A stretch of 64,000 nucleotides of DNA from Hydractinia symbiolongicarpus (GCF_029227915.1 NC_079885.1:26787001-26851000), one strand, 5' to 3'; counted from the first letter of the stretch, positions 48,001 through 62,830 are shown. A program made the numbers and translations. Notes: generated by a model from the sequence alone, not told the origin.

Positions 48001-51000
48001 GTAAACAATCTAACAGGACTGGATCCCGGAGATGCTAACATGATTGGAAAACGTACAGAAGATAGTTGACCAGCTAAAAAAACAGGGAGACATTTTACAC
48101 AGTGCATGAGTTTCACAAGTTGCTTAACAAAAATAGTATAACAATAATGTAAATGAATGCAGTACCAGCTGTATTTGGTGGCAGCACAACAGCTGTTGCT
48201 TGTTTATCAGCTGTTTTAGCAGGTTCAGTTTTGACAGGTGAACCAAATAAGTTTCTTTTTGCTGGACCTGGAGGTGCTACTGGACCAAACCGATCACGAA
48301 GTGAGATTATTGGCGATTGTTGTACACCTAAGGGTTTAAAAAATAGTACTGAGTAGAGTTACCTTGATAAAACAGAAAAAGTAGATGACGGGGTGTAAAT
48401 CAAATTTACTTCAACAATATATAATTCAAAGTTTTTAAGAAGTTTCACATTTTTTAGGCAATTTTCATGGTTTTTGGTATCATGTAATACCATATCAATA
48501 GAACATTAAACCACAATAAAGAACAATTTAATTGATAACTATGTTTCAATCTTAAATATATTGACAAAATAAAAATGATTAAAAAAGTGCAATTAATGCA
48601 ATTAAGTTCAAGATGAAATATTCCCCAAAACTGCGTTAATTAACATTTCAACAGGAAAAGATGTAAACACAGTTATTACGTTATTACGAGTTAATACGAT
48701 TATCATTATGTATCATAACCAGACAAAAATATCTTTGGAATTATTCAATGTCAAAGTTTTCAATGTTTTCTCATGAAAATGATGAATAAGTATCACCCAC
48801 TCTGATTTCAAGAATGAGAAGTTACCGCTTTACTGGGAAGATTCACTCACCATCTTTATTCATACGCACTGTAGTTGGAGACATAAAAAAGAGTGGTGTC
48901 ATCACGCCTGTATCTGTAGCAACTTCTTGACATCTTGGAATACCATAAGTCTTCAAAGCAGAGTATATTGGTGAACCTGTTCGCCAACTAAGCGTTTCCA
49001 ATATTTGCTCTTCAATCTATAAACAGGTACATATCAACATAAAAGAGTCAGTTTTTTTATTCCGAGTATCATGCTTGTAATCTCTATATTAATCATACAT
49101 GACGTCTGATTCGATGTTTCGTGCTAAGAATGCACGAAATAGCAATGACTCAGATATATAAAACGGGCGATAATCATAGGGCCAGAAGGCAACCTAACGA
49201 CTGGTCTATATTACATTTGTCCATCTGCCAGCAAGCCAGAAATGGCAGCTGTGAGTAGTGACTAGCAAATTCTCGTAGATCTTTCTGATGGGTGAATTAC
49301 TGTGGGTTTTTTTCGCAAGCGTAATGGTCAATAAAGATTGTACCCGACTTAGATGTTTGATGACATCTCTAGATAAGTCTTCTCCTCTTATCACCAACTC
49401 GATAACCTATACAATGAAAAACAAAAAAGTTTATTATCTGTCATAATCATTAACATTGAAGCAGATCACCAATGTCATATGGAATAAAGTGACAACATAA
49501 TAGATGGGACTAATTCCCATCTATTATGTTGTCATACTTCAGATTACAACAAGATGAAAACTAGTTCACACTTTAGATTACAACGTTTCACACTTCAGAT
49601 TACAACAAGATGAAAACTAGTTCACACTTTAGATTACAACATTACTTTGAAGAAGGTTACCTTGAAGAAATGATATGGTTTTAAATTAAAAACCTTTAAA
49701 ATCCATGGAAATACTCTATGATAAAAAAGATTAAACAAAATCAATACTTCGGTTTCAATGTTTTTTTCTAACATGTTTCAGCCATTTTACCATTAAATTT
49801 CATGACTTTTTAGGCCCATTTTATAGAAATACTTTTCTCTTAAAGTTCACGTTAAGAACATGTTTTTACAATTTTTTACAATTTTGCAACAGTATTTTAG
49901 ACCTCTGGATTTTACTTATCAATTTAGTTTGGAATGTAAAGGTATTTAATAATAATTTAATAATGAATATACAGGAGTACTACAGTAAAATTTCTCATGC
50001 CGATGGTAATGTAGTGAACAACAGGCAGAAGTATTGTTGATTTTATCAAGAATTGAATATAATTTAGCGAGTTTCTTACTTGGAAGAATTGTAGGAGTAA
50101 ATGACAATTTCAAGACAGCAAGTAAACAAACATTTGATGAAAATTTCTTGCTGCAAAAGAACCTAAAATAGAAATAATTAGAACACAATGTGAAAGCGTA
50201 ATCACTACGATGTTTAACAGGGTAGCCAACAACTTTTTCAAAAGATTTTTTCAGAACAATACTTTTTTCAAGAACGTGAAACACAGTAACAGGACGAAAA
50301 AATACACACAAGAACATATAACTACTTGTGAAATACAATCTTTACAGACATTAAAATTTAGTATGCCCAACTACTAATTTCTGCCGTTCTTCAACAACAC
50401 ATGATACATAAAAACTTACTGAGAGATCAGCTGAAGATTTTTTCTTCTCAGCTTTTAAAAAAATTTCTAAAGTCTAAAAAAACAATATTACATTGGTCAA
50501 ATTTAAACTCTGTTATCTTTTTCCTTAGGAGAGATTTATTTTACTTCACCTTATAAAACAAGACAAGTGATAGATGCAATCTTGCTTTCGCAAAATCAGT
50601 ATTATTTGCAATATTGCTAGAATCATCAAATTTCTAAAGGATAGACAATAGAAGTTAGCTACTCAGGAACTAAACGAATCAAGTACCTCAAAAATAAGTC
50701 TGTTTAATATTCAATTTACTTGACAGGTCCATTTTACATTTCCATTAAAACCAATTAAACCATATAAAACATAAATCTTAAAAATTCAAAATTCAAAATC
50801 ACACCAGTGCATAATCTCAATGACTTCAAAATAAAAATACCATACCAATACATAAATAAAAATGACAATATAAATATAAATATAATTAAGTAAATATGAC
50901 AATATAAATATAAAATATGACAATGTCAAACCTTTGAGTATTCTTCAATAAAAATTGATGAAAAATTATTAAGTATTGTTTTTAAATTTTCTTCTGGATT

Positions 51001-54000
51001 CTCTTTAAATGTTCTAAACATAAAAATAGTATTAACTAGAAAAATACTATTAAATGGCAACAATAAAAGAATAATACAGATAGTAAAATCTGGCATTCTT
51101 TTTTCTCCTCAATGTTGTTTTTATCTTAAAAGATAGACGTTTTTTATTTTCAAAACCCACGCCATAACACAAAATAGAAAGGTCCATGCCTGTGAGAGAG
51201 GTGTATATATTGTTAAAAACATGAACATTCTTTAAAAACAAATATTTTCCTTGTAATTACCACAGTGCAACAATTTAAACCTTTTTTGTACCTATACGCT
51301 GGTTATGTATTTATTTTACTTCCTAGACGAACCATAATTCTGTTCTGTTAAGGTATTGTAAGTTCAAAAGGTTAATTTTTTTCGTTTTGATCTTTTGAAG
51401 AAAGTTAATACTGCTTCGTATGAAATAATCACATGAATAAAAATAATAATCTAAATGTTTCAAAAACATTTGAAAGTACTATACAACCAAGTATTAACTG
51501 AACGTGTAAACATGTATTCTGAGTTAGCAAGTGTGAAAATTGTTTAAATTTTAGGAATATGATATAACAACTCCTGGTATATTAAAAACATAATTTAATA
51601 TTATTAAATGAAATAACAGTAGAGTTTATGGATAAATCAATGCGTTGCTGCTTGTGAGAATGCTCTGTGAATAAAGTTAGTCAATTCGAATTGGTTGTGG
51701 AACTGGGAGAAAAATAATAATAAAAAAAATATCATACTTAAAAATTTCGTATAGTTCATCACTGGGTGCTGGTTTTAAACCTTTTACCAATTCCTGCAGT
51801 CGTATTGCAGGTTGGGTGATAAAGGACTCACTAGATCTAGAAAAAAATTTAAGTTTAACATAAAGTGAATTGGTAAGAAAACAAAGTTATGGATGCGCAC
51901 AATATGGAATACAAAACTAAGCTTGTAGATACTGAACTATGAGTGTGCACATACACAATTACACAGTACAGGATACACAACTATGTGGTTACATGTACTG
52001 TTAAAAGCAAAACTAACACTAAGCTTATACACACCACTTTAGATACATAACTATAGAAAACCCAACCAAGTAAATTGTCTACACTTATAAGAAATGTCTA
52101 AATATAACTTAATAGACAACAATTGTTTCTTTTCTTCCGGAGATATTTCTAAACTTTCTCACCCTCATTCTGTTGATACTTAGTTCCTATTCTAAATAGC
52201 TACAAAAACAATTAACTTAAAATTTATTATTCCAGAAAGAGGTTATAACCAAATCACTAAAAGCTGAAAAGTTTCATTATCATAAATAAAACATTTTAAA
52301 CTCAACCAAATACAGTTTTTTAATACATTTAATGCAATTTAAAACAAAGTGCACATACCGTAAATTTTTTTCATCTAACCAACGTCGGCCAGTAAGTGGT
52401 GTTTGTGGGACAAAGCCCTTTACCTACCATTCAGTGAATATAGTAAGTAAGTTTTTTGTAACAAATACATCAACATACCTTAATGCTCGATTAAGCGCCC
52501 CTTACCCACCCTTTTTTGTATTTTTTTTGTAAGTGCCCCTCTTGATTAAGCCCAGGATCCATTATTTCACTATGATACTGGAGCCAAAGGGGGTGCTAAC
52601 TGGAATATTCAGGAAATTAGAAAGAGAACGACCTGTTTAAAATCAGCTACAATGTTTATATATATTTTTTTTGTTTAAGCAGTTATAAAGCAATATTAAA
52701 ACACTTATTTATACCTGTTAACATATATATCTTGTTTTTACATTTTATGACCATTGGTCAAAATTTTAAATAAGCACCTCAGGTGCGTAATTAATCAGTT
52801 GTGGTACACATCAATGCAAGTTTCACTCATGTTTAAAAACAAGTTAAACCATGGCCTTCATTTGTCTAAGTAATCTTTGTTTATTTATCTAAGATAAGAA
52901 TTCTAAAAAGCTATTTTGAATGTTTCATAACAGGAGAAATAATCAGTCCGGCCACACCAATCAGGAACATAGTTTTGTGTAAATTTTTCATTTTTCTTGA
53001 TTCAAAATGAAGATTTAATCGTTTTCAAGTGTTTCAGGCTCTTTACAGAACATAAACTTTGGGCAAAAAAAAAAAAAAAAAAATTAGAAAACACAAAAAT
53101 TACCTTGTTGAAATACTCTTGTAGATTTCTTTTTACTTGAGACCTATTGTAGATGATAAACTTTACTATACTAAACATTCTCCGGAAGAAAACTGCACTT
53201 TCTAATCTGAGGACAGTGCAAGTATAGCTAAAGGAATATACTAAAAACAGTAACTCAGCTAGTTGACGTCAGCAAGAGAGGATAAGATTGTTGTTACTAA
53301 CCTTTCTCTTTCATCAACATCAGTAAAAGCAGTAACTCGTTTCACAGGGGTTCCAATTCTAATCGGCGCATCCTCTTTGATGAATATTCTTTCATCGATA
53401 TCACCATTTTGTAAGATAAGTTTTTCATAACTATCATTTAGATACTTTCTAAAAAATGATGGTTTTTAGCAAACTCTGAATTCACAGTAAATAACATAGT
53501 GAATTGTTGTTAAGAACATTTAACATGCGAAAGACACAAATAATTATTAATGTGTATACTAAGATTTTTCTGTGCTACTAAAGAGACGATGCACAAAAAC
53601 AATGCTCAATAAAGATTTTCATCAAATATACCATAAAAAGATATTTGGTGGTATTTTGTAAATGTGAACTGAAATAGTCATGTCCAGCTTTCGGTATAAA
53701 AAAGAGAGTAAAGTATTTTACTTACAAATTAAATTTTAAATTCTGCTGACTCATCAGATTAGTTTTTTTGTTTGTCCCCTGTCCCCTCATGTGCTGCGAA
53801 ACAATGGAAATAAAATTAACTTTCAGAAGAAATACGATATGAAAAAAATATCAACAAACTACAAAGTCCAATATCGTTTTATACCTCAGGTTTCCTTTAA
53901 TTTATTTTATGGCAAATTAAATTTGAAAACCTAGTTTATAAGATCCATGATGCTAACCTTTTTGGTTGGAAGAAAGAATTCAAGGGTTTGCAGAAGCACT

Positions 54001-57000
54001 AGCAGAAGGGATAATGCTTTTTCAACAGTTAGGATAAATTGGTACACTCTACAAACATTAAAATTACTCACATGATTTTTTATTAAGTTGTCTAAAAATG
54101 CACCAAGAAACTGCTTGCAAATGATTTTTGTCTCAATTGCTAAACCTAACAATTAAAATTATAAACAATTATAATTTGGCGTTTCTGTATATTGGATAAG
54201 TAAAAACAAGTTGTTAGCCTAGGGAAAATCCACTGAAATTCGCCTTTAGCCAGTAACACATATTGGATTTGCTAAAACAATAACATTGACAAAATGACAT
54301 TCTCGTTTTATAAGTTAATAAAGTATGATAGACTAAAACAAGCAAACATGCAAGAGAGAAATCTAAGAGATTGAAAACAGGTATTAATATACAGATATTG
54401 AGACTGCTTCCAATGCAGTTGTTAGTTTTACAAATAAAATATAGTCACTTAATAAAACTTAAACAATCAATGAATAAAACACCACCTTCATAGAGTTGAC
54501 AAAGATCATCAATAATAGACGGTACATCATTGTATTCAAAATCCATAAAATCCTTTGGTACACCTAAAACAAGGTACTACATTTAAAGAGGAAAACAACA
54601 CAATAACAGATTTTACATATTTTTACAGCAAAATGTACATACCTTTAAAATAAGGATTTAACGAAGACTTGAACTGCTTTGATGAAAGAATATTGGCAAA
54701 AATGATATCCACACAACAAAGAAGCAGATGATAAGAATTAACAAGGTCATCACTAATTTCTGGATAATTAGCTGTAAAGAGTGAAAAATACATTTTTATG
54801 TTTACATCAAACTAAAAATTAATTAAAGTAATGTCGCCTCATTGCGTTATTGACAAGAAATAAAAAGCAATAAACACAAACAGAGTGGCAAACCTTTAGT
54901 ACGAATATATAACGTCCAACAAAAATTGAATATGTCTCTTGTTGTTAGTGCTGTCAGACCTTTTTGACTAAAACAAATATTTAAACAATTTACTTGAATT
55001 ACTTGTATTAATAGAAAGGTTTTTGCTCCAAACTCACTTTAAGAGTCTTGCAAGTCTCTCAAATTATAAATCTATATTTTGAGTATAAAAAAATCACACG
55101 ATATGGCTGTTTTTCCTGCAGCAAAAAATATTTTTGTTTTTGTCATCGTTAAAAAGTCGAAAGCTTTACTTGATCATTTTAATAGAAGTTTTACTGTACA
55201 GCAAAGTGTGTCCCGTTAACATCAGAATTCCTTGTGTCAGCAGAATAATGTTGTATGCCAAAGCCTGTAAAGCTATGACCTCTGATAATTATTGTAAGAA
55301 CAAGACTACCAAATTGTGTAATAAGGACCTTCTAAATAAATGGTAAGGATATCAAAAATAGGTAAAACTGTACTACCTGAAAATTAATTAAGGACAATCT
55401 TAGTTCTAACTGATTAGTGTTATATTCTAAGCTGTGAAGATATGTCCCCTGACATTAAACCAAGCATCATAACAAAAAAGGCCAGCTATTTGTAAATTAG
55501 GTGTTTCCCAATAAAGAGTAAAAATGACAAAAATAGATTAAAATCGTAATACCTTCTTCCTCTCTTTGTACTTTCTGTCCAATTTTTTATGTAGATATCA
55601 TCAAATATTGACAAATACTTCTCAAATACAATTGAAGATACAGAGAAATTTCTTTCGAGTTGTTCAACTTTTGCACTCAATTCATTTCCATGCTTGCCCA
55701 TGTCAAGCCACTTGTAAACTTTTTGAAAGAAATGAAGCATACTAAAAAAAGAGATGATATACTGACATGCACTAAAAAATAAATAATTCTACATACAGTC
55801 AGACTTGTAAACATACATTATACTGTTAAATAAAGTATGCTGCACATGATAGATAACTACTATAATCATAAGGACGCATTTTAAAGTAGTCATTGTAAGC
55901 AGGTGATTGTTATAGAGGTGGCAATTAACGCAGGTGTGACTGCACTACTGATTATGTAGTTTTCTTTTTAGGGGAAGTCTGCGAACTAAAAACAATATAA
56001 TGGTATTTTGCTTTTAAAATTTAAGCATACAAATGTACCTTAGTTGCGACAAATTTAAAAGTTTGGCTAAAGGAATGGAAGGTGCATCTGTGGATGGATC
56101 TTTTACTAAACATGCTTTGCGACATGAAACATATAGTGAACAAGCCAACCAATGAAGACTGTCACCCTAGAAAAAGAACAGATCATTTAACACGTTTTAA
56201 CATTAAATAATATATTTTAAACATTGAATTTTGTTGTCTAGATTTTAGATTTGAAAAAACGCCAGTAACTTTTATTTTAGAACTAAAATGTTAAGATAAT
56301 CATGGCTGAGGACATGACAGATGGTTTATGTTTGGTACTGTTGGGCAGTCCAATTCATCCTCTTTCTATAACATTCAGAGCACTTTACATAACAACCCAG
56401 TTCTCAGTATGGCAGTCAATTTGTAAGGATGTTATTCTGCCTGGATAATTGCAGGACCTGTCCTTTAGGGTAACTGAGATTGCATTTTAAATGGGACTTA
56501 CCCATTTTCCTTTTCTGCTAATTCCGGTGACAATTTGTTGTATTCAGATTTTTATTTCGTTAAGATAGTATTACAAGGGAGCACATTCAATCTTATGATA
56601 CAAGCAGATTTTCACAGAAACCAATTTATATGGCATTAAATCATCTTTGTAATTTTATAAGGAAACACCTTTCCACATTATATTTAGAAAATATATTTTA
56701 ATTCCAAATGAGACGATTATTGTCAATTTACGCTATTTTTATTTTTAAAGTTTGAGTTAAATTTAAAACAATTCAAGGCAAATTTAAACTGTTAAATATA
56801 CAACAATTGAGTCAATATTTACTTTGAATTAAATATTAACAAATTGGTCTTCTAATAATATCATTAGGCGAATGAATAAAAGATGATAAAGGGAATGTAC
56901 ATAAATAGTTCCTAATTGAACCAAAATATTTTGCATTTTGAAATATTAAGTTTCATGTCTTTATAATTCTAAAGAGAAAAAGGCTAATTCTTGAGCTTTT

Positions 57001-58558
57001 TTTATAAGCTGTGCTATGCCGACCCAAACTAATCAAAAGTTAAATTCGACTTAATTAGCATTTTATGGAAGTTCAAGCTAATCTGAGCTGTGTTGATTGA
57101 CTAAGGTAGTTGCACTGCATGCCTTGGCCAACTCATGAAAAGCTTGAACTCAAAATTGTACCTACATATATTTTAGAATTTAGGTTCTGCTTAGACAGCT
57201 TAGAAACCAGAGCTTTACTTATTAATTAATTCTGGAGGTTTGCAGACGGGGGGAGGGGGGGGGTAAGGGGGCTTAATAGAAGAGGGGCTAAATAAAAGGA
57301 GGGGGCTAAAAAGAGGAATTATGGTATTTCATGTTAAAATTAGCCAATAAAACTCTGAAAAATGTAAAAAAAACTTTACTAATGCACAAAAAATTGTTAA
57401 GTTTGTTAGACAGACATTAAGAATAATTGTTTCGGAATAAACTTAAGTCAGCCTCGAATTTCGCTTCCGCACTCGGCAATTGCCGAAGTAATTGCAGAAG
57501 TATTAGCAGTTATAAGGCTTTCGTTTCGGCAATAATATTGCCGAAGAAAAACGCGATCGTCGACTGTTGTAATTTCCCTTTTTTTATATTCATATTATCC
57601 ATACTCCTAGATTTCATCAAACAGATATCGCCACAATGACACAAATAGCTTTCCAATGCCCACTTTGAAAACAACGAAAAATAGAAAATGTATAGTCCCG
57701 ATGTCCCCAGCTATCGAATTCACTTTTAAGGGAGAATATTGTAAAACCCTTAAACGACGTGAAGGTAGACAACACGATCCGTTCAACCAATGCACTGCAC
57801 TGTGTTGACAAACTTAATATCAGCCCCGTAATTTTATTCAGTTCAGCCTGCGGTTCAAAATGGTGGAGTGACAAAGCAAGGTTGTATTATCGTTTCCAAG
57901 AAAAACAAAAACATCAGGATTAACTCAGTTGAATTTGTTGATGTTTGATACTCGCCAAGGCTTGGCATCATATTTATATTTTTTTCATTTTAAAAAGTGT
58001 CGAGTGCATTTTTTCTGCCGAAGGACTGCCGAAGTGATTTTGAAAAATTGCGAAGTTACTTCGGCAATTATTTGCCGAAGCTAGTATATCTGAAATTCGA
58101 AGACTGTAAGTAAATAAATAATTTTTTCGTTAGCTTCTTTTTTTCTTTCAAACCAAACCATAGTGTTGCAACAGGAGAAGCTGCAGTAAAACAGCAGCAA
58201 TTAATTAGAGTACTTTTACAACAGAATGTTGAACCCAAACTATATTCAAGTATGGAGAGAGTTTAAATGGAAATCCACTGATATGGTTAAAGTTTTTGTC
58301 AGTTATGTCAAATATTTTTAAACCATAACAAAAGTTGATAAATTAGTTAAAAAAAATCAAGCCATGGCTTAAAAACAAATTAAAATATGAAACTAATACC
58401 TCAAGTGTCACATTACGATTTATTTGTTCAAATTCATCCCATGCTTTTGTTTTGATGCTTTCATTTAGGTCCAAGTCATTACAAATGACATCAAACTGTG
58501 TTTTAGCGTCACCTTCTTTGCTTTTTTGATCAGAAGTATCAATAATATTGTTTGCCAT
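45056..58558 (-). CDS. Rbl: retinoblastoma-family pocket protein, p107/p130-like (26 exons, 999 aa)
   Basis: Exons, 5' to 3' on the minus strand: 58558-58400, 56166-56039, 55741-55553, 54967-54894, 54771-54643, 54563-54486, 54139-54072, 53793-53726, 53448-53302, 53143-53104, 52423-52359, 51836-51738, 51013-50932, 50633-50550, 50473-50420, 50162-50080, 49715-49661, 49406-49344, 49016-48851, 48327-48166, 48073-47815, 47516-47342, 46925-46695, 46239-46134, 45793-45735, 45232-45056. All phases agree and the lengths sum to exactly 3000 nt. Landmarks: N-domain (LFNFCWTLY-like, NSYHLLLCC), TPLTGRRWLDEKN, pocket A (TCCLEIVIYSY, FPWILKVFNLKPY, RDVIKHLSR), spacer with KRNLF, pocket B (SLGIFFRKLYHMSSLRLKDL, KIWTCFEHSL, DQLLMCAVYVMAKVTKE, QFYNI), then C-terminal YLSPIK, MTPRSKMLY and INAMIKGG. 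More than ten SP/TP sites fit CDK control. It represses E2F targets in the nucleus. Exon 11 could start 6 nt later. Confidence 0.93.
57454..58100. mobile_element. MITE-like element in intron 1 of the RB-family gene
   Basis: The ends share inverted blocks: CGAATTTC...CTTC.GC...CGGCAATTGCCGAAGTAA on the left, and the inverse of TTACTTCGGCAATTATTTGC...GAAATTCG on the right. The words TTGCCGAAG and CTTCGGCAA recur near both ends. Short open frames inside are not convincing genes. Confidence 0.6.
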
Positions 58559-61500
58559 ATTTTTTTATTTTTTTCCCTAAAAAAACAGTTAATATGAAAT
58601 CTGACGAGTCAGGAATACCTTCCTCTAAATTAACTATAAAAAACATGTCAGCATAAAGTTACTGACAGCAGAGTTATTTGCGAGAAAAATTAGACGGCAA
58701 TTGATGACTTAAAAAAGTGAAGGACAGGCAGTTTTGCAAGAATTCTGGAAAAAAATGGTTTTTTAGTGTAGAAAAGCAGGCAAAAATATAACGAGGAGAA
58801 AATTAAGTAGCCCTGAATAATATTTTTTCGATTGTCAAATATTGTAAGCTTCAAGTATATACATCATTAACGAGTTTACGATCGCATATGAGTAGAATAA
58901 ATAGAAAGATGGCTCCACAAACGCAATGATTTTATAATTTTGGCAAACTTAATAAAGACACAAAGTAACAAGTATTGTTGGTAACTAATTATTTTTGACA
59001 TTATTAAATACTTAATTGTAAGCAATTAGAATAATTTACAAGGATTCTACACCACTTAAAGCAATTATCTATAAAAGCGAACAAGTGCACAGCAACACAT
59101 CTAAATACTCATCCATTTAATGTCATCCTCACAATGACTCTTAAGCCAGAAAAATAAAAGACATATTACGAAAAAAACCCAAAAACGTTAAACACTTAAT
59201 TAAAAACGCTGTGACTATCGTTAACCATTACAAAGTTTCGTTCTTATCAGACATTGTCTAGACTGTTGTAATTAAAGAAAAAATGATTAATTTCAGCAAA
59301 ATAATTTGTAGCGTGTTCCTAAAGTGCGTTAGAAAGTTGTTTACACCAAACAGAAATAGAAAGAGGACCACAAAAATAATGCAATGGAATTTTTACAGTG
59401 GATAGATTATTTTTTCCCCACACTATGGTTGAACCGCAGAGAAAAAAGATTGCAACATAAATTATTTTTCCTGAAATCACTCAAATATTGACAAAATGCA
59501 AGGCTTTCTGCATTTTCTTAGAATAAAAAAATGACAAATGTTTTGGATTAGCAATTGTTTGCTCTACCTTAAGCGATACAAAGCAAGACTAGTTAGTAGT
59601 TTTTCCATATTTTTATAAAAATAACTCTTTGACTTCATTTTAGGTCTTTAAACAAAAAGCTCTGAAAATCCAAGACAGCATACACAAGCCATTTCTTAAA
59701 AAAACTATGCCAGAGCTACAAAACCACCCCCTAAAAAATTATGAGTGATATGGTGTGCGAAAAATCACACTAGCAAGCGAAATTTACAAGTGCGATGTGA
59801 ATGTGTTTCACACTAACTATTAACATATGTTATTTAAGCTGTATAGAAATGGTGTTTAAATACTAAGGAATCGTCTCCACGATTGCTTCAATTCGTATAA
59901 TACTTTATTTGAATTGATCTCTATACGATTTTAGAAAGTGAAAATACCGATGTGGATTGTTTAAAAATCATAAAAACGACATCGTAGAAAGCAAAAATAT
60001 AAAGCAAAGAGATCGATGTAGATCGTTTAAATATGACGAAAGCTTTTTTCATCACTCTATAGCTAATACTTTAGAAAAAGAAAAAATTCACGAGTGCGGG
60101 CGAATGCGCGTGCAATCGCACTCATCTCAAGGAATACAACGATTACTACTAATTAACTGCTGATTTTTTAAAAAAAGATATGCTTTGTGACAATTGCTTA
60201 TTATGTGCTTTGAGAAAAATCAACAAAAATGATAATCCAATTATTTCCACCTTGTTAACTTGTGTAAGAGATCTCTTAGCTATTTTAACATAAGTTTTAC
60301 TAGAGAAAGAAACATCCCTTTATACATGTCATAAAATCGTTTTTTATTATGTTTACATATTCTTATTTTTTAAAAATAATTATTGTTGTGTAATTGTTAA
60401 ATAGAAAGAAACTTACTTACACAATTGCAGTAATACCCTTCTAAATTATGCTTTAAATTCTATTTTTTAATGATGCAAAAGGCTAAATTTATTACATTAG
60501 GAAGGTATACTTATAATTATAGAATTCTATTTTCTTTATGATAATAACTGCCCCCAACATACTTGTTGCTATGCTTCCAGTATGCATTTTTTAATTAAAT
60601 TTTAATGGTAATAAAAAAACCCTGTCTGTCCAGACTAAGATTGGCTTTTCTGTGAAATACATGGTTTTAAATTAAAGCAATGTACTTTCACTGAATTTAT
60701 CAGTATAAAAAATTTTGAGTTTTCCAGAAATTTAAATTTTAACTTTAGATTTCAAGAACAACAATAAAGACCTGTGTCGATTTGATTAGATGTGACCAAA
60801 TTGTAATGTTCAAAACAGACTAACATTACTCATTTTAAAAATTAATTTTCAAAAATTTTAGAAAAGGTCAACCAATCAATTTGACAAAAACTAAGTAATT
60901 TTATATGAAAAAAAAATTTAATAATAAATTTAATTTAATAATAAAATAATTTGGCTAAAATAATCAATGAATGGTTTTTAGAATAGTCTCTTTGGAATGA
61001 AAAGAGTGGAAGACACATTTCAACTCTCCCATTTTTGACAAAAAACCTCCTGCAACATTTAACAGCAACGTTTAATAAAAATCTATTTAAAAAGATTTAA
61101 CTGATCAGTTAAAGTTTTTCTTTTCTTCTCCATTTGGTTACAGCTTTTGTTGCCTGACCTGGATTACTGATGTAGGGAGTGCCACCCTTTTGTTTAAGGT
61201 AAATGCAAGAAGGTATGTTTTTTGCTCTAAAATTTGTATAATTTCATAGGAGTTTATTTCTGGTGTGTGAGTTGAATTAACAGCATAGGTTATGCTTAAC
61301 CTATGATTGGTAGAAATGCTTAAAAAGAAAGAAAACAATCAAGTTTGTTGATAACTTGTGAAATAATCACTCTACAGATTTGGTGTTGCATGATAAACAT
61401 TTATATACATATGGTTACAAGCCATAGGCAAAAATTTACAAATGCCATATATACTTTTTTAACTGAAACTTATCCACATTTTTATTGGGAAAACTTGATA

Positions 61501-61654
61501 ACTTAATTTTTTTCTCTATCTAAATCAAGTCAAAGAATAAAAAGTTGGTCAATAGAATAAAAAGTTGTATATACCTCCGATTTTATAAAACACTGGGGTG
61601 GAAGCAATGAACACAATATAAATGAGGCTAATTCCTTTCTTGCAACTAACTTTT
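58559..61654. other. upstream region of the RB-family gene, no other gene seen
   Basis: AT-rich. An AG acceptor-like site (CTGTTTTTTTAG on the minus strand, near 58578) lies just before the start codon, so a 5' UTR intron is possible. No clear E2F site was noticed near the start. Short open frames around 59957-60163 and 61138-61338 have no recognisable features. Confidence 0.4.
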
Positions 61655-62830
61655 AAATCAAGTTAGGCTCTTTGCAGATGATACCAACCTGCTAAATATT
61701 AGTAAGTCCGCTAAACAACTAAATAAACATCTTAACTTGGATCTCAAATTCCTTTGTCAATGGCTCAATGCAAATAAAATCTCATTAAATAAATCTAAAA
61801 CTGAACTTGTTATTTTTAAAACTCCGTTAAAACCAATTTTATTTAATTTTAAATTTCTAATCAATGGAACTAAAATCGTTCCTAGTGATACTGTCAAATA
61901 CCTTGGTATAACTCTTGACTCAAACCTCTCCTGGAAATCTCAAATTAACATCACCATCTCCAACCTCAAAAAATCTAATGGAGCACTTGCCAAAGCTTGT
62001 CATTTTGTTCCAAAATGTGTTCTTCGTCAAATTTATTTTGCTATTTTCTACTCCCAAATACAATATTGCTCCTTGGTATGGGGCCAAAAATCTTCTCTTA
62101 CCCGTCGAATAGAAATTTTACAAAACCATGCTATCCGTATCATCTCTTTTAGTACTTTCAATGCTTCTCCTACCCCACTATACGGGAACCTTAACTTAAT
62201 TAAATTCTCTGACATGATCTGTATACATAATATAATTTTCCTACTGAACCTTTATTATAAAACTCTTCCTATTAGCCTCATCAATACTTTCGCAATCGAC
62301 TTCGCCCATTCCCACCACACCCGTGCTGCTGACAAAGGCTTTTTGAATCTACCTCTTGTTCATTCAACTGCGTTTGGTAAAAAGTCTGTTAAGTTCTTTG
62401 CAATAAACTCATGGAACCGTCTTCAAAATTCCTTACCCTTTAAAATCTTGAGTAAAAATACCTCTGAGCTAAAAATTTTTTTACATAGTCACTTTATTAA
62501 CACATATAAAATCTAATTACAATTTTATTTTATTTCACCCAGTCCAAATTCCTTTTTCCTGCTTGAAGGTTTGTTTTAAGCAGCTTCCAGACATTTCATG
62601 CTATTTTTGACTTTGACTCTGTGATATCCTCGTCTGAATGTTCGTCTTGTCCCTGTGTTGTCCTGTGGCTTCGTCCTACCTGTTGTTCTCCCAGGTAGCT
62701 AGCACGTTATTTAAGCACATAAAGTGCTTTGTGCTAGTTATCCTTTTATTAGGTAAATGTTCAATATATTTTTCATATTATATATTTTCATTGTAAACTC
62801 CTAATAGAAAATAAATCTCTCTCTCTCTCT
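61655..62830 (+). mobile_element. 5'-truncated LINE (CR1/Jockey-like group) with TC-rich tail
   Basis: Coding similarity starts abruptly with VRLFADDTNLLNI at about 61658. The 3' UTR contains a hairpin pairing TAGCTAGCAC (about 62696) with GTGCTAGTTA (about 62730), and the element ends at about 62815-62830 in AAATAAA(TC)n. A microsatellite tail plus 5' truncation is typical of CR1-like non-LTR elements. Confidence 0.75.
61658..62516 (+). pseudogene. LINE reverse transcriptase, C-terminal part
   Basis: The frame opens with the FADD catalytic motif C and continues through WLNANKISLNKSKTELVIF, VKYLGITLDSNLSWKSQI, LRQIYFAIFYSQIQYCSLVWG and RIEILQNHAIRII to a stop at 62516. This is the thumb and post-RT region of a non-LTR reverse transcriptase. 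The endonuclease, RT motifs 1 to B and any first ORF are missing, so the fragment is inactive. No lesions are visible in what remains, which suggests a fairly recent insertion. Confidence 0.85.

Noticed and set aside
49206-49343. Extension of RB-family exon 18 to the end of the open frame
   Set aside because: A GTACAA donor after HLSR joins directly to IEEQILETLSW in exon 19, matching the family; the extension does not.
57427-57874. Open frames on both strands in intron 1 of the RB-family gene
   Set aside because: They lie within a MITE-like element, overlap each other and have no family features.
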